Shown one piece after another: positions 21,001-33,388 of a DNA stretch of 64,000 bases. How positions within the stretch are numbered: the first letter of the stretch is position 1; each line of letters begins with the position of its first letter. The notes under the pieces are model-generated. The model was not told the DNA's origin. It saw nothing but the letters and a program-made list of their open reading frames with translations, and ran no database searches. The position numbers and the translations under genes were made by a program. The stretch spans positions 195,781,201 through 195,845,200 of the forward strand of contig NC_057794.1 of the NCBI RefSeq assembly GCF_018294505.1. The letters are read 5' to 3'. Origin of the DNA: Triticum aestivum. Its lineage: Eukaryota; Streptophyta; Magnoliopsida; Poales; Poaceae.

Positions 21001-22173
21001 CTTCTGGGTTGCTTATATCAGTTCATAGACAAGTGAAAGTGGATACTCTAAAATACGCAAGATAAGCGTGAGTGCTATGGATGGCGTTCTCGTAGGGAGA
21101 CGGGAGCGGATCCATAGTGGTGTATTGATATGGTGAATATGTGGACTCGTGTGCGCCACCTCAAAAGAGTTACTTGCAGTCGTAGTTCAGGATAGCCACC
21201 GAGTCAAAGCTGGCTTGCTGCAGTTAAACCCCACCATCCCTTTGTTGATAATGATGCATATGTAGTTAGTTCTGATGTAAGTCTTGCTGGGTACATTTGT
21301 ACTCATGTTTGCCTATTTTATGTTTTGCAGAGAGACTTCAGTCTCACTAGTAGTTCCGCTTGGACTTCGACATTTAGCTTGTTACCTCAGCTACGATCTT
21401 GTGCCCTCGGCAGGATCTGATAAATAGTCAGGCTTCTCAGCCCTTTTCATTTATAGATGTCTGTACTCAGACATGATAGCTTCCGCTTGTGCTTTGACTT
21501 GTATGCTCTGATTGTTGGGTCATGAGACCCCTGTTTGTAATATCTCGCTCCTCGGAGCCTATTGAATAAATTACTTGTGTCGTAGAGTCATGTTGTGATG
21601 CTTCGTTGTATTTGCACATATCGAGCATATTGTGTGTATGATTGAAATGCTTGGTATGTGTGGGATCTGACTATCTAGTTGTTTATCTTTAGTAGCCTCT
21701 CTTACCGGGAAATGTCTCCTAGTGTTACCGCTGAGCCATGGTAGCTTGCTACTGCTCTGGAACACTTAGGCTGGCCGGCATGTGTCCTTCTTCGTTCCTG
21801 TGTCTGTCCCTTCGGGGAAATGTCACGCTTTGAGTACCGGAGTCCTGTTAGCCCGCTACAGCCCGGTTTACCGGAATCCTGCTAGCCCAGTGCTACAGCC
21901 CGGACCCATTTGCTGATGACCGACACGTTCGGAGCTGGGTCATGGATGCCTGTCCCTGTAAGTCTGTGCCACTTTGGGTTTACGACTAGTCATGTCAGCC
22001 CGGGCTCTTTATCATATGGATGCTAGCGACACTATCATATACGTGAGCCAAAAGGCGCAAACGGTCCCGGGCAAAGGTAAGGCGACACCCGTGGGAATAC
22101 CGTGCGTGAGGCCGCAAAGTGATATGAGGTGTTACCAGCTAGATCGGTGTGACATCGAGTCGGGGTCCTGACA
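18065..22173 (+). repeat. 5' LTR of LARD1 (4109 bp)
   Basis: TG..CA ends with TGTCA/TGACA terminal inverted bases. It has an AT-rich first 450 bp, a very GC-rich block at about 18540-19520, then AT-rich sequence. The 354-residue ORF at 18451-19515 lies in the GC-rich block where several frames on both strands are open at once; it is low-complexity Pro/Ser/Arg and I do not call it a gene. A candidate poly(A) signal is at 21565-21570. Confidence 0.9.
21565..21570 (+). terminator. Candidate poly(A) signal AATAAA in the LARD1 LTR
   Basis: AATAAA lies in the 3' part of the LTR, after a TTGTAAT motif. The same site is conserved in the 3' LTR at 29653-29658. It is suggestive only; transcript ends are unknown. 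Confidence 0.3.
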
Positions 22174-22177
22174 GCGT

Positions 22178-22189
22178 TGGTATCAGAGC
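22178..22189 (+). other. Primer-binding site of LARD1 (initiator tRNA-Met)
   Basis: TGGTATCAGAGC, the complement of the plant initiator tRNA-Met 3' end, starts 5 nt after the LTR end. Confidence 0.9.
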
Positions 22190-25100
22190 TTGACTGCCTG
22201 TAGGATTACCAAGCCAAACTGGTCGAAGTTGAGTCTAGAAATTCTTTAGTTATATAAGGGAATTGATTGTGGGATGGAACGTAAGGCTCTTTTTACTCCT
22301 TATACCTCATGGCCTTCTGATCTGAGTCATCATCTTCTCTTCTACGGGGATTAAGAACTAGGCTTTCTCTTCTTTCTATCAGGATCACGTGTTATTAATT
22401 CTTAGACTTATAGAATTGTTGGACTTAAGCCTCGTTTCAGTTTCTATTACTTCTGTATGTTAATTGTTGATCTCGGAACCTTGATATTGTGCTTCTGAGT
22501 GGTTATGCCACCATTTTGTGATTGTCTCAAATCTTTTCTGAGCATTTACAGCCGTTATGCTGTCCGAGTCATCCCAGGTTTCTAAAGAGTCTGATGCATT
22601 TGTAAAATCCTTTTCCTCTGGTTTCAATGTCTTTTAGGCTAGGTTAATCACACAAATTGTTGAGTTGAGGTACTCTACTGCCTCGACCTTTATGTTGGAG
22701 TTATTATTATGACCCTAGGTGTCTCAGGGGATCATCTAGTAGTCTAGCCATGTTTTGTGTCCCAGTGTGATGATTCTGGTTTTTATTCTCGAAAGCATCC
22801 CGTGATGCTACTTAGTTAGTAGGTATTCTGTTCCTGGGTTCTTGAACCCGAGATTCACTCCACCTACTTCATGTTGATAGTAATTGCTAGTGCCTTTAGG
22901 ATATTAGTAACTTTGCGATAGTCCTCGAGGTCCGTGGTATTTCCTTCTTCCAAATACTATGAACCGCTTATGGCAGATGTTTATTGGATCAAAAGATCAC
23001 AATTAGAGTACTCTTGAGGAGTTCTCCATTCATAAATCGTGACTCTGCCAGTTCTACCTTCTGCATGGGTTATCCGGAAGAAACATGTTGAACTTGGTTC
23101 GACATACTAATCTATGCATCCACAACTCAGAAAATTATATGTTTCTTTGAGTTGTTCTCCTTAGTTGCATTCTGACCCTCGTCTATCAATTGATAGTCAA
23201 GAGTATGCGTGCGCTCGTTTATCGATGCCTATTACTCTTGTGGTCCGTCAAGCCATTCTGTCCTGAATGACTTGGAGAAACAAACTCCAGTACCTCTTCC
23301 ATATCCAGGATTGGGTCAAAGAAGTTGTGCCCCGCAGATCAAATTGCTAATCCAGCTTTTGGTTCTGTTCTACCTTGGAGTATTACCTTATTCTATATCG
23401 AGATTGTTATAGGAATTGCACATCATCCTATGAACTCTTGGTACAGTGATACTTCTCACCATCATTAGTCATTCCTCGGCCCTCGTGTTGATGCAACCGG
23501 AATACCGACAAATGAATTGTGATGTGTGAAATCAATACTCCCAGCAACCTCGTTGCTTGGTAGTTAAATGGACGATAACCTCATTCTTAGCGTGTTGGTT
23601 TTTGAATCATCCTTCTAAGACTGATCGTGCTACCTAGTCCTTATTTCGGTGCACCCTTCGATTGATGAGTTAGGATCTTGTCAAGTCCTCACTCATTTGA
23701 TCATATCGTCTTGCCCTCAAAAGCGAGATTGTTCTCGAGCTTAGTAACATACCGGTGGTTCGTGATTTTCCGAAGATCTTCTCGGAAGTATTACCAGGTT
23801 GTCACCTGACCGCTGTGTTGAGCTCGTGATCAAGTTGGTTTCTTGTGAACCACCCTTTTCCAAGAATCTGTGTTGGATATCCCTGAGCTAGTTGGTTAAG
23901 CTAGACAACAACTTGGAGAATTGGAAGATAAAAGCTTGCTTAACTTAGTTCGTTCCAAAGGGATATTCTTGTGTAGTGTGTGTTGAAGAAAGATGATATC
24001 TTCATCGGTTGGTCCCTGTGATCAGTTGCTGGACCTATTGCCTTATCAATCCTTTGATTTGAGTGTGGGCTATCGTCAAATCAAATCAATACCAATGATG
24101 CTCGTAATGTTGTCTTGTTCGTGGTTGATCCCTCGAGCATACACCATTACATCTTTGGCCTGACCAATGCTATCACTTGTTCACTTAACTATGGAATTCC
24201 TTTTAAAAGGAAACCCAGATGAATTGTTGTTGAGCCCATTGACAACATCCTTATCTCCTCCATGATTTTGTTGGACAATAAGTTAGTGTTGGAAACTTTT
24301 GAAAGCATTCTTCATGCTAGCTCATGAAGCATGTCGGTTGTAAGGAGTGACTTCCTCTTATACACGTGCATTTGGTGAAAGTTGCCGCCGTGAATTTGAG
24401 AAAGATTGTTTTGTTTCCTTTGGAATCATCCCAAATCAGTCATGCACACGTGCGAAGTATTCTGTATTCTGGACACTTGCAACCTTCATTCCATATGTAT
24501 ATCCTAGCACACCAAGCCACTGATTGAGTTGTTCAAAGATAAAGGAGTCTGTCCAAGGTGAACTCTTTGGACTTCCACGCGTGGAGACTTCGATGTCATT
24601 AATGATGGTTCCCCCTCCTGAACTCGGTAGTGTTTTATCATAAGACTACTTTGTGGTCATGCATGTCTTGGACATCGTGTTCACATGTTGTGGCAGAACT
24701 AGCTCATGTTTTGGAGCTTACTATCGTAGTTCATTCCCCGAGAATCTCGCAACGTCATCTCGTCGATTTGTGTTGCAAACTTTCGTTTTTTTTCCCAGAC
24801 TCGATGAGTCTGGAATATCCTGACACCAACCAGATCTGAATCTCAGGCAGATATGATGGTTTGGAACATTTCCCAAGAACTATAATATTGGTCCCTTGAT
24901 AACCGGTAAAGTGGATGTCGTGGCCAACACACCCAGCCGGAAGACCTATTATTGTAGTATCTTGATTGAAGAAGTTGGCCACCTCCCCATAGGGATTTCG
25001 TAGGATTTACTTCCTAGTTACCCCTATGGATTTCTGTGTTCCGAAGTCCGATCTTTTTACTTGATGTTCTAGATATCAAACCATATCTATGAATGGGTTA

Positions 25101-26135
25101 CGCTAGCACATCAAGGAGAACATTAGAAGCGGAGTGCTAAATGTCTCTCGGTCGATCATCCAGATTTTGTTCCTTGGCTTCGCTAAGGTGAAATCTGAGA
25201 AGGTGTTATCTTCCTTTGCATCTGCATCCTCCATCACCATTCATCATGGTAGTAAGTTGTGTTTACCGGACCCTTGACACGGATGTTGGTAAAACCTTGA
25301 TGAATGTGGAAATGCTTAAGTTCTTGAGAGCACGCACAAGCGCTAGGTATTATCGCCGGCACTATCCGGGATTGCTCCTAGTCTCGTCGGTTATGCTATA
25401 ACCACTCCAACAGTGAATTCACTCTTTATTGTTGGGTTCTTCCCCAGTTACTAGAATCATTCCCATCATTGCATTTTGTTCCCAGCTTGCACCGCCAATG
25501 TGCCATTCTACCATGGGTCTCTTCCATTTCCGGTGGTAAGCAAATTCATCCATTACGTTGTCTTCAACAAGGTAATCCACATCATCCAAGTCCGAGTATG
25601 CCATTCTACCGACCCCCTCCAAATGATCGCTCGAGAATTGCCTTAGGCTGGTTTAAAGAGTTTCAATGATCTTTGAATCAAAGGTAATTCTTTTTGCCAC
25701 TTAAGGGGATATATCTACGAGTCACCATCCCTAAGATGCCTCGTTGTGGTATCATGGCAATCCAACTCCTCGCTACCTTGACAACCGATCACCACATTCT
25801 TAAGTCTGAAATTGTTGTCTACCTAGTGAACCTCGTCATCTGCTCCACTCCATCCCTCTAGAGGTGTGCTTCGTCTCTCAGCTCAAGAGATGTTGCTATG
25901 TCACATTCCGAGAGTTAATCCTGAGTTGTTCGACCTTCGAGAAGATCGATTCTTCCGGAGTTGTCCTTTTCCTCTTGCTGTCATGCTAGCTGGAGTTCTC
26001 AGAGCAAAACGACAAGACAAAGATGGTGTTCAAATCAATGTTCATTTGAAGTGCAACCTGGATCGTGAAGATTATACTAGTTTGCGTTCCCCCTTCACCT
26101 TACCCTAAACTTGAATCTCGGGAAGAGATTTTTGT
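22190..26135 (+). pseudogene. LARD1 internal region with ruined gypsy pol
   Basis: No long ORF exists, but decayed RT sequence can be read on the plus strand. From 23752, PVVRDFPKIFSEVLPG is followed after a 1-nt frame change by PDRCVELVIKLV (about 23805-23840), the segment just ahead of RT in Tekay/Del-type elements. At 24238-24258 the polymerase motif reads IDNILIS, where active enzymes have a DD pair. LARD2 has the same frame change and the same IDN. The rest of the interior is too decayed to assign; gag was not recognised. The short ORFs here are chance openings. Confidence 0.55.
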
Positions 26136-26150
26136 TTAGTGGGGGTGAGT
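26136..26150 (+). other. Polypurine tract of LARD1
   Basis: TTAGTGGGGGTGAGT directly precedes the 3' LTR start TGTCAC. It is preceded by CTCGGGAAGAGAT, a motif shared with LARD2 and Tek1. Confidence 0.7.
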
Positions 26151-29100
26151 TGTCACATCCCTAGCTTCTGGCATTGCTCTAGCCTAGCTTCATGTGTGCA
26201 TCATGTCTATATTTTTGAAACTTGAACTGAGGAATATTGGAAGCCTCAAAACCCTAAATAAAAGAGGGGCAAAAACCCTAGAAATCTCATTCATTGCTCC
26301 AAAAGGCTCTTCTTAAATGTTTGATAATTTTTGGTAAGGGTTCTGGTCCCAACCAAAATATTGAACATTTTTAAGGATTTATTTTTGGGACTTTGAATTT
26401 AAATCATTAGCTATTTGAATTTGAATTATATTCATATAATTAGAATATAATTTCAAATACCCCTGAAATATTTTATGAGCTTTTGGAAAAGTCCATCTAG
26501 CCAAATAAAATTATTCAGAGGAGTTTTTGGCATTGTTTGAATTTGTTTAAAATTCAAAACAGTGGCAAAACGAAATTAAATAAAACAAAACAGAAGAAAA
26601 AAATAAAAGAGAGAGAGAGAAGGACTTACCTGGCCTCACCCGTGCAGCCCACCAGAGCCTGGCCCAGCTCCTCCAGCCGGCCCAGCCCACCTCCTCCCCC
26701 TTGTCTTCTTCCTCCCCTCGCACCGAAGCAGCTCGGTGGCGAGCGCCGATGCCGCCTCGGCCACCTCCTGCTTCCACCGAGGCGTTCCCGAGCCTCCCCC
26801 TCACGCCTCGTGTCCCCTCGCCCCTCTTCCTCCCTCGCTGCTTCCTCTCTCGTCCCCAAACACTCTCCCCCTCCTCTGTTCCCCTCCCCGAACGGAGCCG
26901 CCGCCACCGACGAGAGCCACCGTGGCTACCGGCCACCCCACGGCTCCCCGACGCCTCCCAGAGCTCCGCGGGTCCTCCCTCTACCTCCTCAACGAGCCAC
27001 GAGGCCCCGGACGTGCCGCCTCGCTGCCATCGCCGTCGTCTTCTACCTCGGAACCGCCGGCCATCTTCGTCAAATTCGTCGGCTCCGGTGCCTCCCCGAG
27101 CTCGCCGAGGCCACCACTGCACCCGCTGTGAGCCCCTGTGCTGTTTCCCCCTCTCCGTTCTCTCGTTTGCACACCGCAGCTGCCACTTTGCCGACGACCG
27201 GAGCTCGCTGCCGCCGGCCATGTTGCCGTCGCGGCCATGGCTTGTTTCGGTCGCGTCCGAGCACGGCTTCGAGCTCGTGGGGCTCACAGGAAGCCCGTGC
27301 GCAGCTCAGCTTGTCCAAAACCCCACCAGGTCCTCGCGCCCGTTACCACCCGAACCCCGGCGCCGCCGCGAGCTCCGTTCCGACGAGCTCCAGCGCCCCC
27401 GCCACCACCCTCCTGCTCCTTTGGATACGGGAGAGCACGGGCTACGCCCCGGTGGTCTCCGCGCGCTTTTCCGCCGCCTGTAGCCCATTCCGGCGAAGCA
27501 CCGCCGCGCGGTTTGGTCGTCGCCGGCCGAACCCCGGCGAGGCTGACGTGGCGGCTTATTTAGCGCTAATCCCCACCATTAGCCACCCCACCAGCCGCTG
27601 ACAGTGGGCCCCGTAGCGGGTCAAAGCCCGGGTCAACGCGGGATTAGCCCCTGTGTCACTGACGTGTGGACCCCACACGTCAGGTTTGACCTGGACCGCC
27701 CGTTGACCTGCTGAGGTCAGCATGAGGTCATGCTGACGCCATAATTCATTTTCTGGAATTATTTTAATTCTAAATATTCAGGAAATTCCAGAAAATGCCT
27801 AAAACTTCAATAAATCATAGAAAATTAACCGTAACTCCAAATTAAATAAATTATATATGAAAAATCATCAGAAAAATTCAAGGAATCCATCTGTACCATT
27901 TTCATGCATGTTAGAACATCTTATAGCTGCTGTTTAGCACAAATCATATAAAGGGCATTTATTTAATCACATATGGAGTTTGAATTTGAATCTTGTATTC
28001 AAACCAACTTAATTTAATCTGTTGCTAGTTGCATTAGCCAAAACACATTCATTTTGCCATGTCATGATCATGCATCATATTGTGCATTGCATTGATTGTG
28101 TTCCCTTCTGTGTTGCCGGTATTTGTCCCCTCTCGATAGACGTGATACCGATGATGTGATCGTTGACACTGATGAAGACTCAATGTTATCTTCAGAAGTG
28201 CCAGGCAAGCAAAACCCCCTTGTTCATTCCGATAAAATCCCACTCTCTCGCTCCTGCTCTCTTTTACTGCATTAGGACAACATCGATTCATCTGTTACTT
28301 GCTGCGGTAGCTGAACCCCTTTATCCTCTGCATGACCTGTCATTCCACAGTAATTAGATGAAACCCACTAGCATGAGTAGGAGTTGTTTGAGCCTTGTTG
28401 TGCCTACTCATTCATGTTTGTTTGTCATGCCTGCTACTGCTTAGAGTTGAGTCAGGTCTGATTCATCGGGGATGAATCAAAGGTGTGTGAACATGTCCTA
28501 CTGTGTGTGAGCTAAGTGTGTGAACACGATTTGGTAAAGGTAGCGGTGAGAGGCCATGTAGGAGTACATGGTGGGTTGTCTCATTGCAGCCGTCCTCAGG
28601 AACTGAGTTCTGTGTTTGTGATCCATGATTCAGTTACTACCATACATTGGGCCCTGAAATATGACCCCGCTCGACTTCTTATTCACCCTTGTCCTCTGTC
28701 CAGGAGTTGCAAGTAGTTTCTGGTGTTTGTAGCTTACTGGAGGCCGTGGACAGCGCTGACCGTAGGGGTGGGCTGTGATGCGGTAGGTACGTGGCACGGT
28801 GTACCGGATGCCCGTTTGGTATCTCGGGAACCCTGTTCACATCGTTTGGGGCTGTGAGCGAAACTCCAGCCAGATCTCCTCATGGATGGAACCTGAATAG
28901 GCGATAAACCTGGACTAGAGACTTGAGTGTTTAGGTAGGTCGTGGTCTACACCCACGTCGGCTTTCGCTTGAAGTCTGCCGAGCACATGTCGTGTGCAGA
29001 CGCTAAGTGGTGGAAACATGTATGAAGAAGTACACCCCTGCAGGGTTATCATCATCTATTCGAATAGCCGTGTCCGCGGAAAAGGACTTCTGGGTTGCTT

Positions 29101-30261
29101 ATATCAGTTCATAGACAAGTGAAAGTGGATACTCTAAAATACGCAAGATAAGCGTGAGTGCTATGGATGGTGTTCTCGTAGGGAGACGGGAGCGGATCCA
29201 TAGTGGTGTATTGATATGGTGAATATGTGGACTCGTGTGCGCCACCTCAAAAGAGTTACTTGCAGTCGTAGTTCAGGATAGCCACCGAGTCAAAGCTGGC
29301 TTGCTGCAGTTAAACCCCACCATCCCTTTGTTGATAATGATGCATATGTAGTTAGTTCTGATGTAAGTCTTGCTGGGTACATTTGTACTCACGTTTGCCT
29401 ATTTTATGTTTTGTGCAGAGAGACTTCAGTCTCACTAGTAGTTCCGCGTGGACTTCGACGTTTAGCTTGTTACCTCAGCTATGATCTTGTGCCCTCGGCA
29501 GGATCTGATAAATAGTCAGGCTTCTCAGCCCTTTTCATTTATAGATGTCTGTACTCATACATGATAGCTTCCGCTTGTGCTTTGACTTGTATGCTCTGAT
29601 TGTTGGGTCATGAGACCCCTGTTTGTAATATCTCGCTCCTCGGAGCCTATTGAATAAATTACTTGTGTCGTAGAGTCATGTTGTGATGCTTCGTTGTATT
29701 TGCACATATCGAGCATATTGTGTGTATGATTGAAATGCTTGGTATGTGTGGGATCTAACTATCTAGTTGTTTATCTTTAGTAGCCTCTCTTACCGGGAAA
29801 TGTCTCCTAGTGTTACCGCTGAGCCATGGTAGCTTGCTACTGCTCTGGAACACTTAGGCTGGCCGGCATGTGTCCTTCTTCGTTCCTGTGTCTGTCCCTT
29901 CGGGGAAATGTCACGCTTTGAGTACCGGAGTCCTGTTAGCCCGCTACAGCCCGGTTTACCGGAGTCCTGCTAGCCCAGTGCTACAGCCCGGACCCATTTG
30001 CTGATGACCGACACGTTCGGAGCTGGGTCATGGATGCCTGTCCCTGTAAGTCTGTGCCACTTTGGGTTTACGACTAGTCATGTCAGCCCGGGCTCTTTAT
30101 CATATGGATGCTAGCGACACTATCATATACGTGAGCCAAAAGGCGCAAACGGTCCCGGGCAAAGGTAAGGCGACACCCATGGGAATACCGTGCGTGAGGC
30201 CGCAAAGTGATATGAGGTGTTGCCAGCTAGATCGATGTGACATCGAGTCGGGGTCCTGACA
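26151..30261 (+). repeat. 3' LTR of LARD1 (4111 bp)
   Basis: Direct copy of 18065-22173 with about 30 single-base differences and one 2-bp insertion (TTTGTGCAG against TTTGCAG near 29412). Many differences are C/T or G/A at CG sites, as expected from deamination of methylated DNA. A C here against A in the 5' copy (position 18990) removes a stop, so a 260-residue frame opens only in this copy. Confidence 0.9.
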
Positions 30262-30266
30262 GCTAG
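30262..30266. repeat. Right target-site duplication of LARD1 (GCTAG)
   Basis: It matches 18060-18064 exactly and is followed by the resumed TatB gag. Confidence 0.9.
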
Positions 30267-31410
30267 CTCCTCCTTCATCTTGATGTCGCGTACGCCATCG
30301 GAGAAGCCCGAGATGATGGCTTCTTCAGTCACCTTGGGGATCTTGAGGCGAGCGTTGTTGAAGCGCTGGATGTATTTCTGCAGGGTTAACCCTTGCTACT
30401 GCTTGATGCGGCGCAGATCGCTCATGGCCGGGGGCCCGCCGCGAGTGCCCTGGAAGTTGGCAATGAAGCGAGTGCGCATCTCGTCCCAGGAGGAGATCAT
30501 GCCAGGAGCCAGGTGCAAGCCCCGTCCTTGAGCGCCATGGGAAACCAGTTCGCCATGACACTTTCGTCTCCGTTGGCAGCTTCGATGCATAGCTGGTAGA
30601 GCTATAGGAACTCCATGGGGTCCGTCGTGCCATCGTAGCGAGGGGGCAGGTCAGGCTTGAACTTGCCTAGCCATGTGACGCCGCGTAGCTCGGGGGTGAG
30701 GGCACGGTAGCATGTCGTGGCCACCGGTGCCCTTTGCTGGTACTGGGCTTGCTCCTGGGGATTACCCCGCGCTGCCGCTTGGAGCAGCACGGGGTCTTGG
30801 CTTGGAGGTGCAGGGACGCGATCTTGGCGTGCCGGCGCTGGGAGCGCGCGAGCACCTTCTTGGGGATGAGGGATCTCTTGGCAGCTCCTTTCTTGCTGTG
30901 CAGGCGCCGGACGTGGAGGGTCTTGCCCTGGGGCTAAGCACCTTGGAGCCAGGGCGCCTTCTTGGGGAGGAGGTGGTGGAGGCACCTTCTGATCCTCGCC
31001 TCCTGCACGGAATGGAGGGCGAGGCAGCGAGAAGGACGGCAAGGGGGAGCCCCCTGCAGCGTTGATGAGCTCGGTGATGCGGGCGAGCCAGTCCTCGTAG
31101 AGGTCGTCGACGGGGCGGTAGTGCAGGAGCTGTCTTGCCAGGAGCCGCGCGGCATGCGCGTCCGCGGGGGCGCGACGGGCGTGGGACGACGAAGCGGCTG
31201 GAGTTAGCAATGGTGTAGCGGTGCGGCCCTCCCGCCACACCGAAGGATGCTGGGACGAGGCCTGCTGCTCATTCCCCGCCGGACCGGTGGCGGCGTCGGT
31301 GGCGGGGCGACAAGGAACGATGAGGGCGGCCGCCGACGGGCGCCATCTTGGCGAAGCAGGTGGCGAGAGCAGCCCGGCGCTCGGTGCGAGCTTGACGAGC
31401 GCCAGCCATG
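30267..31410 (-). pseudogene. TatB gag, N-terminal part
   Basis: Minus-strand coding begins near 31410 (a Met followed by AGARQART) and is spread over frames: 31432-30602 ends PRYDGTTDPMEFL at a stop; the gag core continues with DESVMANWFPMALKDGA and SWDEMRTRFIANFQGT in adjoining frames, a stop after LRRIKQ (30396), then IQRFNNARLKIPKVTEEAI to KMKEELA at the LARD1 boundary. The order and motifs match the gypsy gag core. At least two frameshifts and two stops are present. The N-terminal third is Pro/Ala-rich. Confidence 0.7.
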
Positions 31411-31460
31411 GACACGACGGAAGATCACACACGAACAGCGGAAGAAAGATTCCGGCGCAC

Positions 31461-31479
31461 CCCTACCTGGCATGCCAAA
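31461..31479 (-). other. Probable primer-binding site of TatB
   Basis: Directly inside the LTR end the minus strand reads TTTGGCATGCCAGGTAGGG. The TGGC start and position suit a PBS; the tRNA was not determined. Confidence 0.4.
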
Positions 31480-32310
31480 TGTCAGATTTCGGGTTCCGGC
31501 AGACCCTTGAGGTTCGTACACTGCGGTGCACGCGGAGATCTCTCCCCTACCGATCTACGTCCAATCTCCTCGCGTGATCTAAGCTGGAAACAACGAACAA
31601 CACAACGGACACGAGGTTTATACTGGTTTGGGCCACCGTTGTGGTGTAATACCCTACTCCTGTGTGTGGTGTGGTGGATTGCCTCAGGGGCTGATGATGA
31701 ACAGTACAAGGGAAGAACGGCCTCGCGAGAGGCGTTCTTGAGCTGGTGCAATGAACTGTTTGGGTGAGTTCAGTCGCCTCTCTCTCTCTAGATGTCTCTC
31801 TCCCTCCCTAGATGTCTCTCTCTCTTTCGATGTCTTTCGATGTCCCTCTGCTTGTGGTGGCTAGCTCTATTTATAGAGGCCCTGGGCCTCTCCCCAAATA
31901 ATGAGCAGGAAGGGCGCCAACAATTGGCCATTTTGTAGGGGAACATCTAGTACAAGCTATCCTGACCAAAGGTGGTCTTCGGCTGCCAAAAGTAATGGTG
32001 ATGACGCCGTCTTGGGCTCCACGGTGACCTCTGTCCTGCCGCTCTGCTGGTCTTGGTCTCATTGCATTGGAATGGTAACCTTTGCCTTATGCCTTTGCCT
32101 GTGCTTGCCTCCTTTGCACCAAAGGGGAAACAAGGACACTGCGCAGGCCGGTGCCCGCCTGGTCTCGATCGTCATGGCTTGCGTCACGGGCCCCTCGCGA
32201 GGGTCTTGAAATTGAGTTGATGAAGATGGGCCGTGCTGGGCCCCCACTTGAGCCACACTGTAGGCCGCAGGCAGGCAAGTCTGGGGACCCCCGTTTCCAG
32301 AACACCGACA
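31480..32310 (-). repeat. 5' LTR of TatB (831 bp)
   Basis: On the minus strand it starts TGTCGGTGTTCTGG at 32310 and ends AATCTGACA at 31480. The TATA box lies in an inverted repeat at about 31865-31876 (CTCTAT-TT-ATAGAG), next to a second hairpin 31875-31891 (AGAGGCC-CTG-GGCCTCT). The gag follows on the minus strand. No 3' partner is in the window. Confidence 0.75.
31778..31850. repeat. CT-rich microsatellite-like repeat
   Basis: Repeats of CTAGATGTCTCTCTC and then TTTCGATGTC units within the TatB LTR, probably in the transcribed leader. Confidence 0.7.
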
Positions 32311-32613
32311 CGAGCCACCTTATTGGTCACATGGGGGCTTCCTGCTCCCTGAGCATAGCTGTTCACACCCATGTGATCTGGTTTCCAAGCCGAACATTGA
32401 GTTAAACCTGCTTGTTTTCTTGATGCTGATCCACTAGGTGACCCATAGAACTCTTGACAGTTACTCTTTCAATAAGACCCTGAACTTGTCAAGGTTAAAA
32501 CGACAGCCTTTGTCACGTGAGAGCCGACTTATAGTGAGCTAGGATAAACTCACATGTTGTCGCAGTCTCTCCGCTATGTGGCCTGTTTGTACTCTTGCCA
32601 GTTACTCTTTCCA
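32311..32613. other. Unassigned interval with a short direct repeat
   Basis: CAGTTACTCTTTC-AATAAG occurs at about 32458 and, as CAGTTACTCTTTCCAATAAG, at about 32598. No coding or LTR signal is recognised. Confidence 0.3.
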
Positions 32614-32619
32614 ATAAGT

Positions 32620-33057
32620 GATGCGGAGCATCCTACGGTCATCCCCACGGACCTACCATCGCCTCAACAAGAGCCAAGAGGACCCATGACACGAGCTAGA
32701 CCTAGAGTTCTCGAGACCGAGGTGACTTCTCTCCTTAGTGATATTACATATGATCCTCTCCAGACATGGCTACTACCTAAGTCGTAGACGTTGTGCGTGA
32801 TTAGGTACCAAGAGGACCCTTCCGAAGATGCATGTGAAGACGGACAAGCCGCCAAGTCCATGGATGAAGAGGAACGCCGGAAGGAGAAGAAGGCATCTCC
32901 TAGGCCCGGACATCCGGCCCTAAGCCCGGACGTTCGGCCGCTGAAGACTCCAACTACAGCAGCATTCAAGCCGCCAAGCCCCTACATGCCCAGGACATCC
33001 GACCCCGCTAGCCCGGATGTCCGGCCCTTCCCGAGCATTCGGATATCCGGCCTCTAG
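32620..33057 (+). pseudogene. C-terminal end of a gypsy polyprotein
   Basis: One plus-strand frame, interrupted by TAG at 32785-32787, reads GPMTRARPRVLETEV, then TWLLPKS and an acidic/basic tail (EDGQAAKSMDEEERRKEKK). I associate this with the very end of pol in some grass gypsy elements. It then runs into repeated PDVRP-type units made by CCGGAC(A/G)TCCGG sequences and stops at 33055-33057. It lies immediately upstream of an LTR and a new PBS, so it is the tail of one element copy joined to the start of another. Confidence 0.45.
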
Positions 33058-33106
33058 CCCGGAAATCCGGACCCCTCCGAACCCAAGAGCAACAAACCAG
33101 CCACTC

Positions 33107-33388
33107 NNNNNNNNNNNNNNNNNNNNNNNNNNNNNNNNNNNNNNNNNNNNNNNNNNNNNNNNNNNNNNNNNNNNNNNNNNNNNNNNNNNNNNNNNNNNNN
33201 NNNNNNNNNNNNNNNNNNNNNNNNNNNNNNNNNNNNNNNNNNNNNNNNNNNNNNNNNNNNNNNNNNNNNNNNNNNNNNNNNNNNNNNNNNNNNNNNNNNN
33301 NNNNNNNNNNNNNNNNNNNNNNNNNNNNNNNNNNNNNNNNNNNNNNNNNNNNNNNNNNNNNNNNNNNNNNNNNNNNNNNNNNNNNNNN
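33107..33388. other. Assembly gap (N)
   Basis: 282 N inside the CCGGAC..GTCCGG repeat region. The start of the LTR ending at 33886 is probably hidden here. Confidence 1.

Larger units (their letters stand above)
18065..30261 (+). mobile_element. LARD1: 12.2-kb LTR element with 4.1-kb LTRs and no intact ORF
   Basis: Two near-identical direct repeats (18065-22173 and 26151-30261) begin TGTCACATCCC and end GGGGTCCTGACA. They enclose a 3977-bp internal region with an initiator-Met PBS (22178-22189) and a polypurine tract (about 26136-26150). A perfect 5-bp duplication flanks the whole. The internal region has no intact gag or pol, only ruined RT. Long LTRs with a short noncoding interior match the LARD class described from barley and relatives. 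It would need proteins supplied in trans. About 30 substitutions and one 2-bp indel separate the LTRs by eye (roughly 0.7%), so insertion was recent. Confidence 0.9.
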
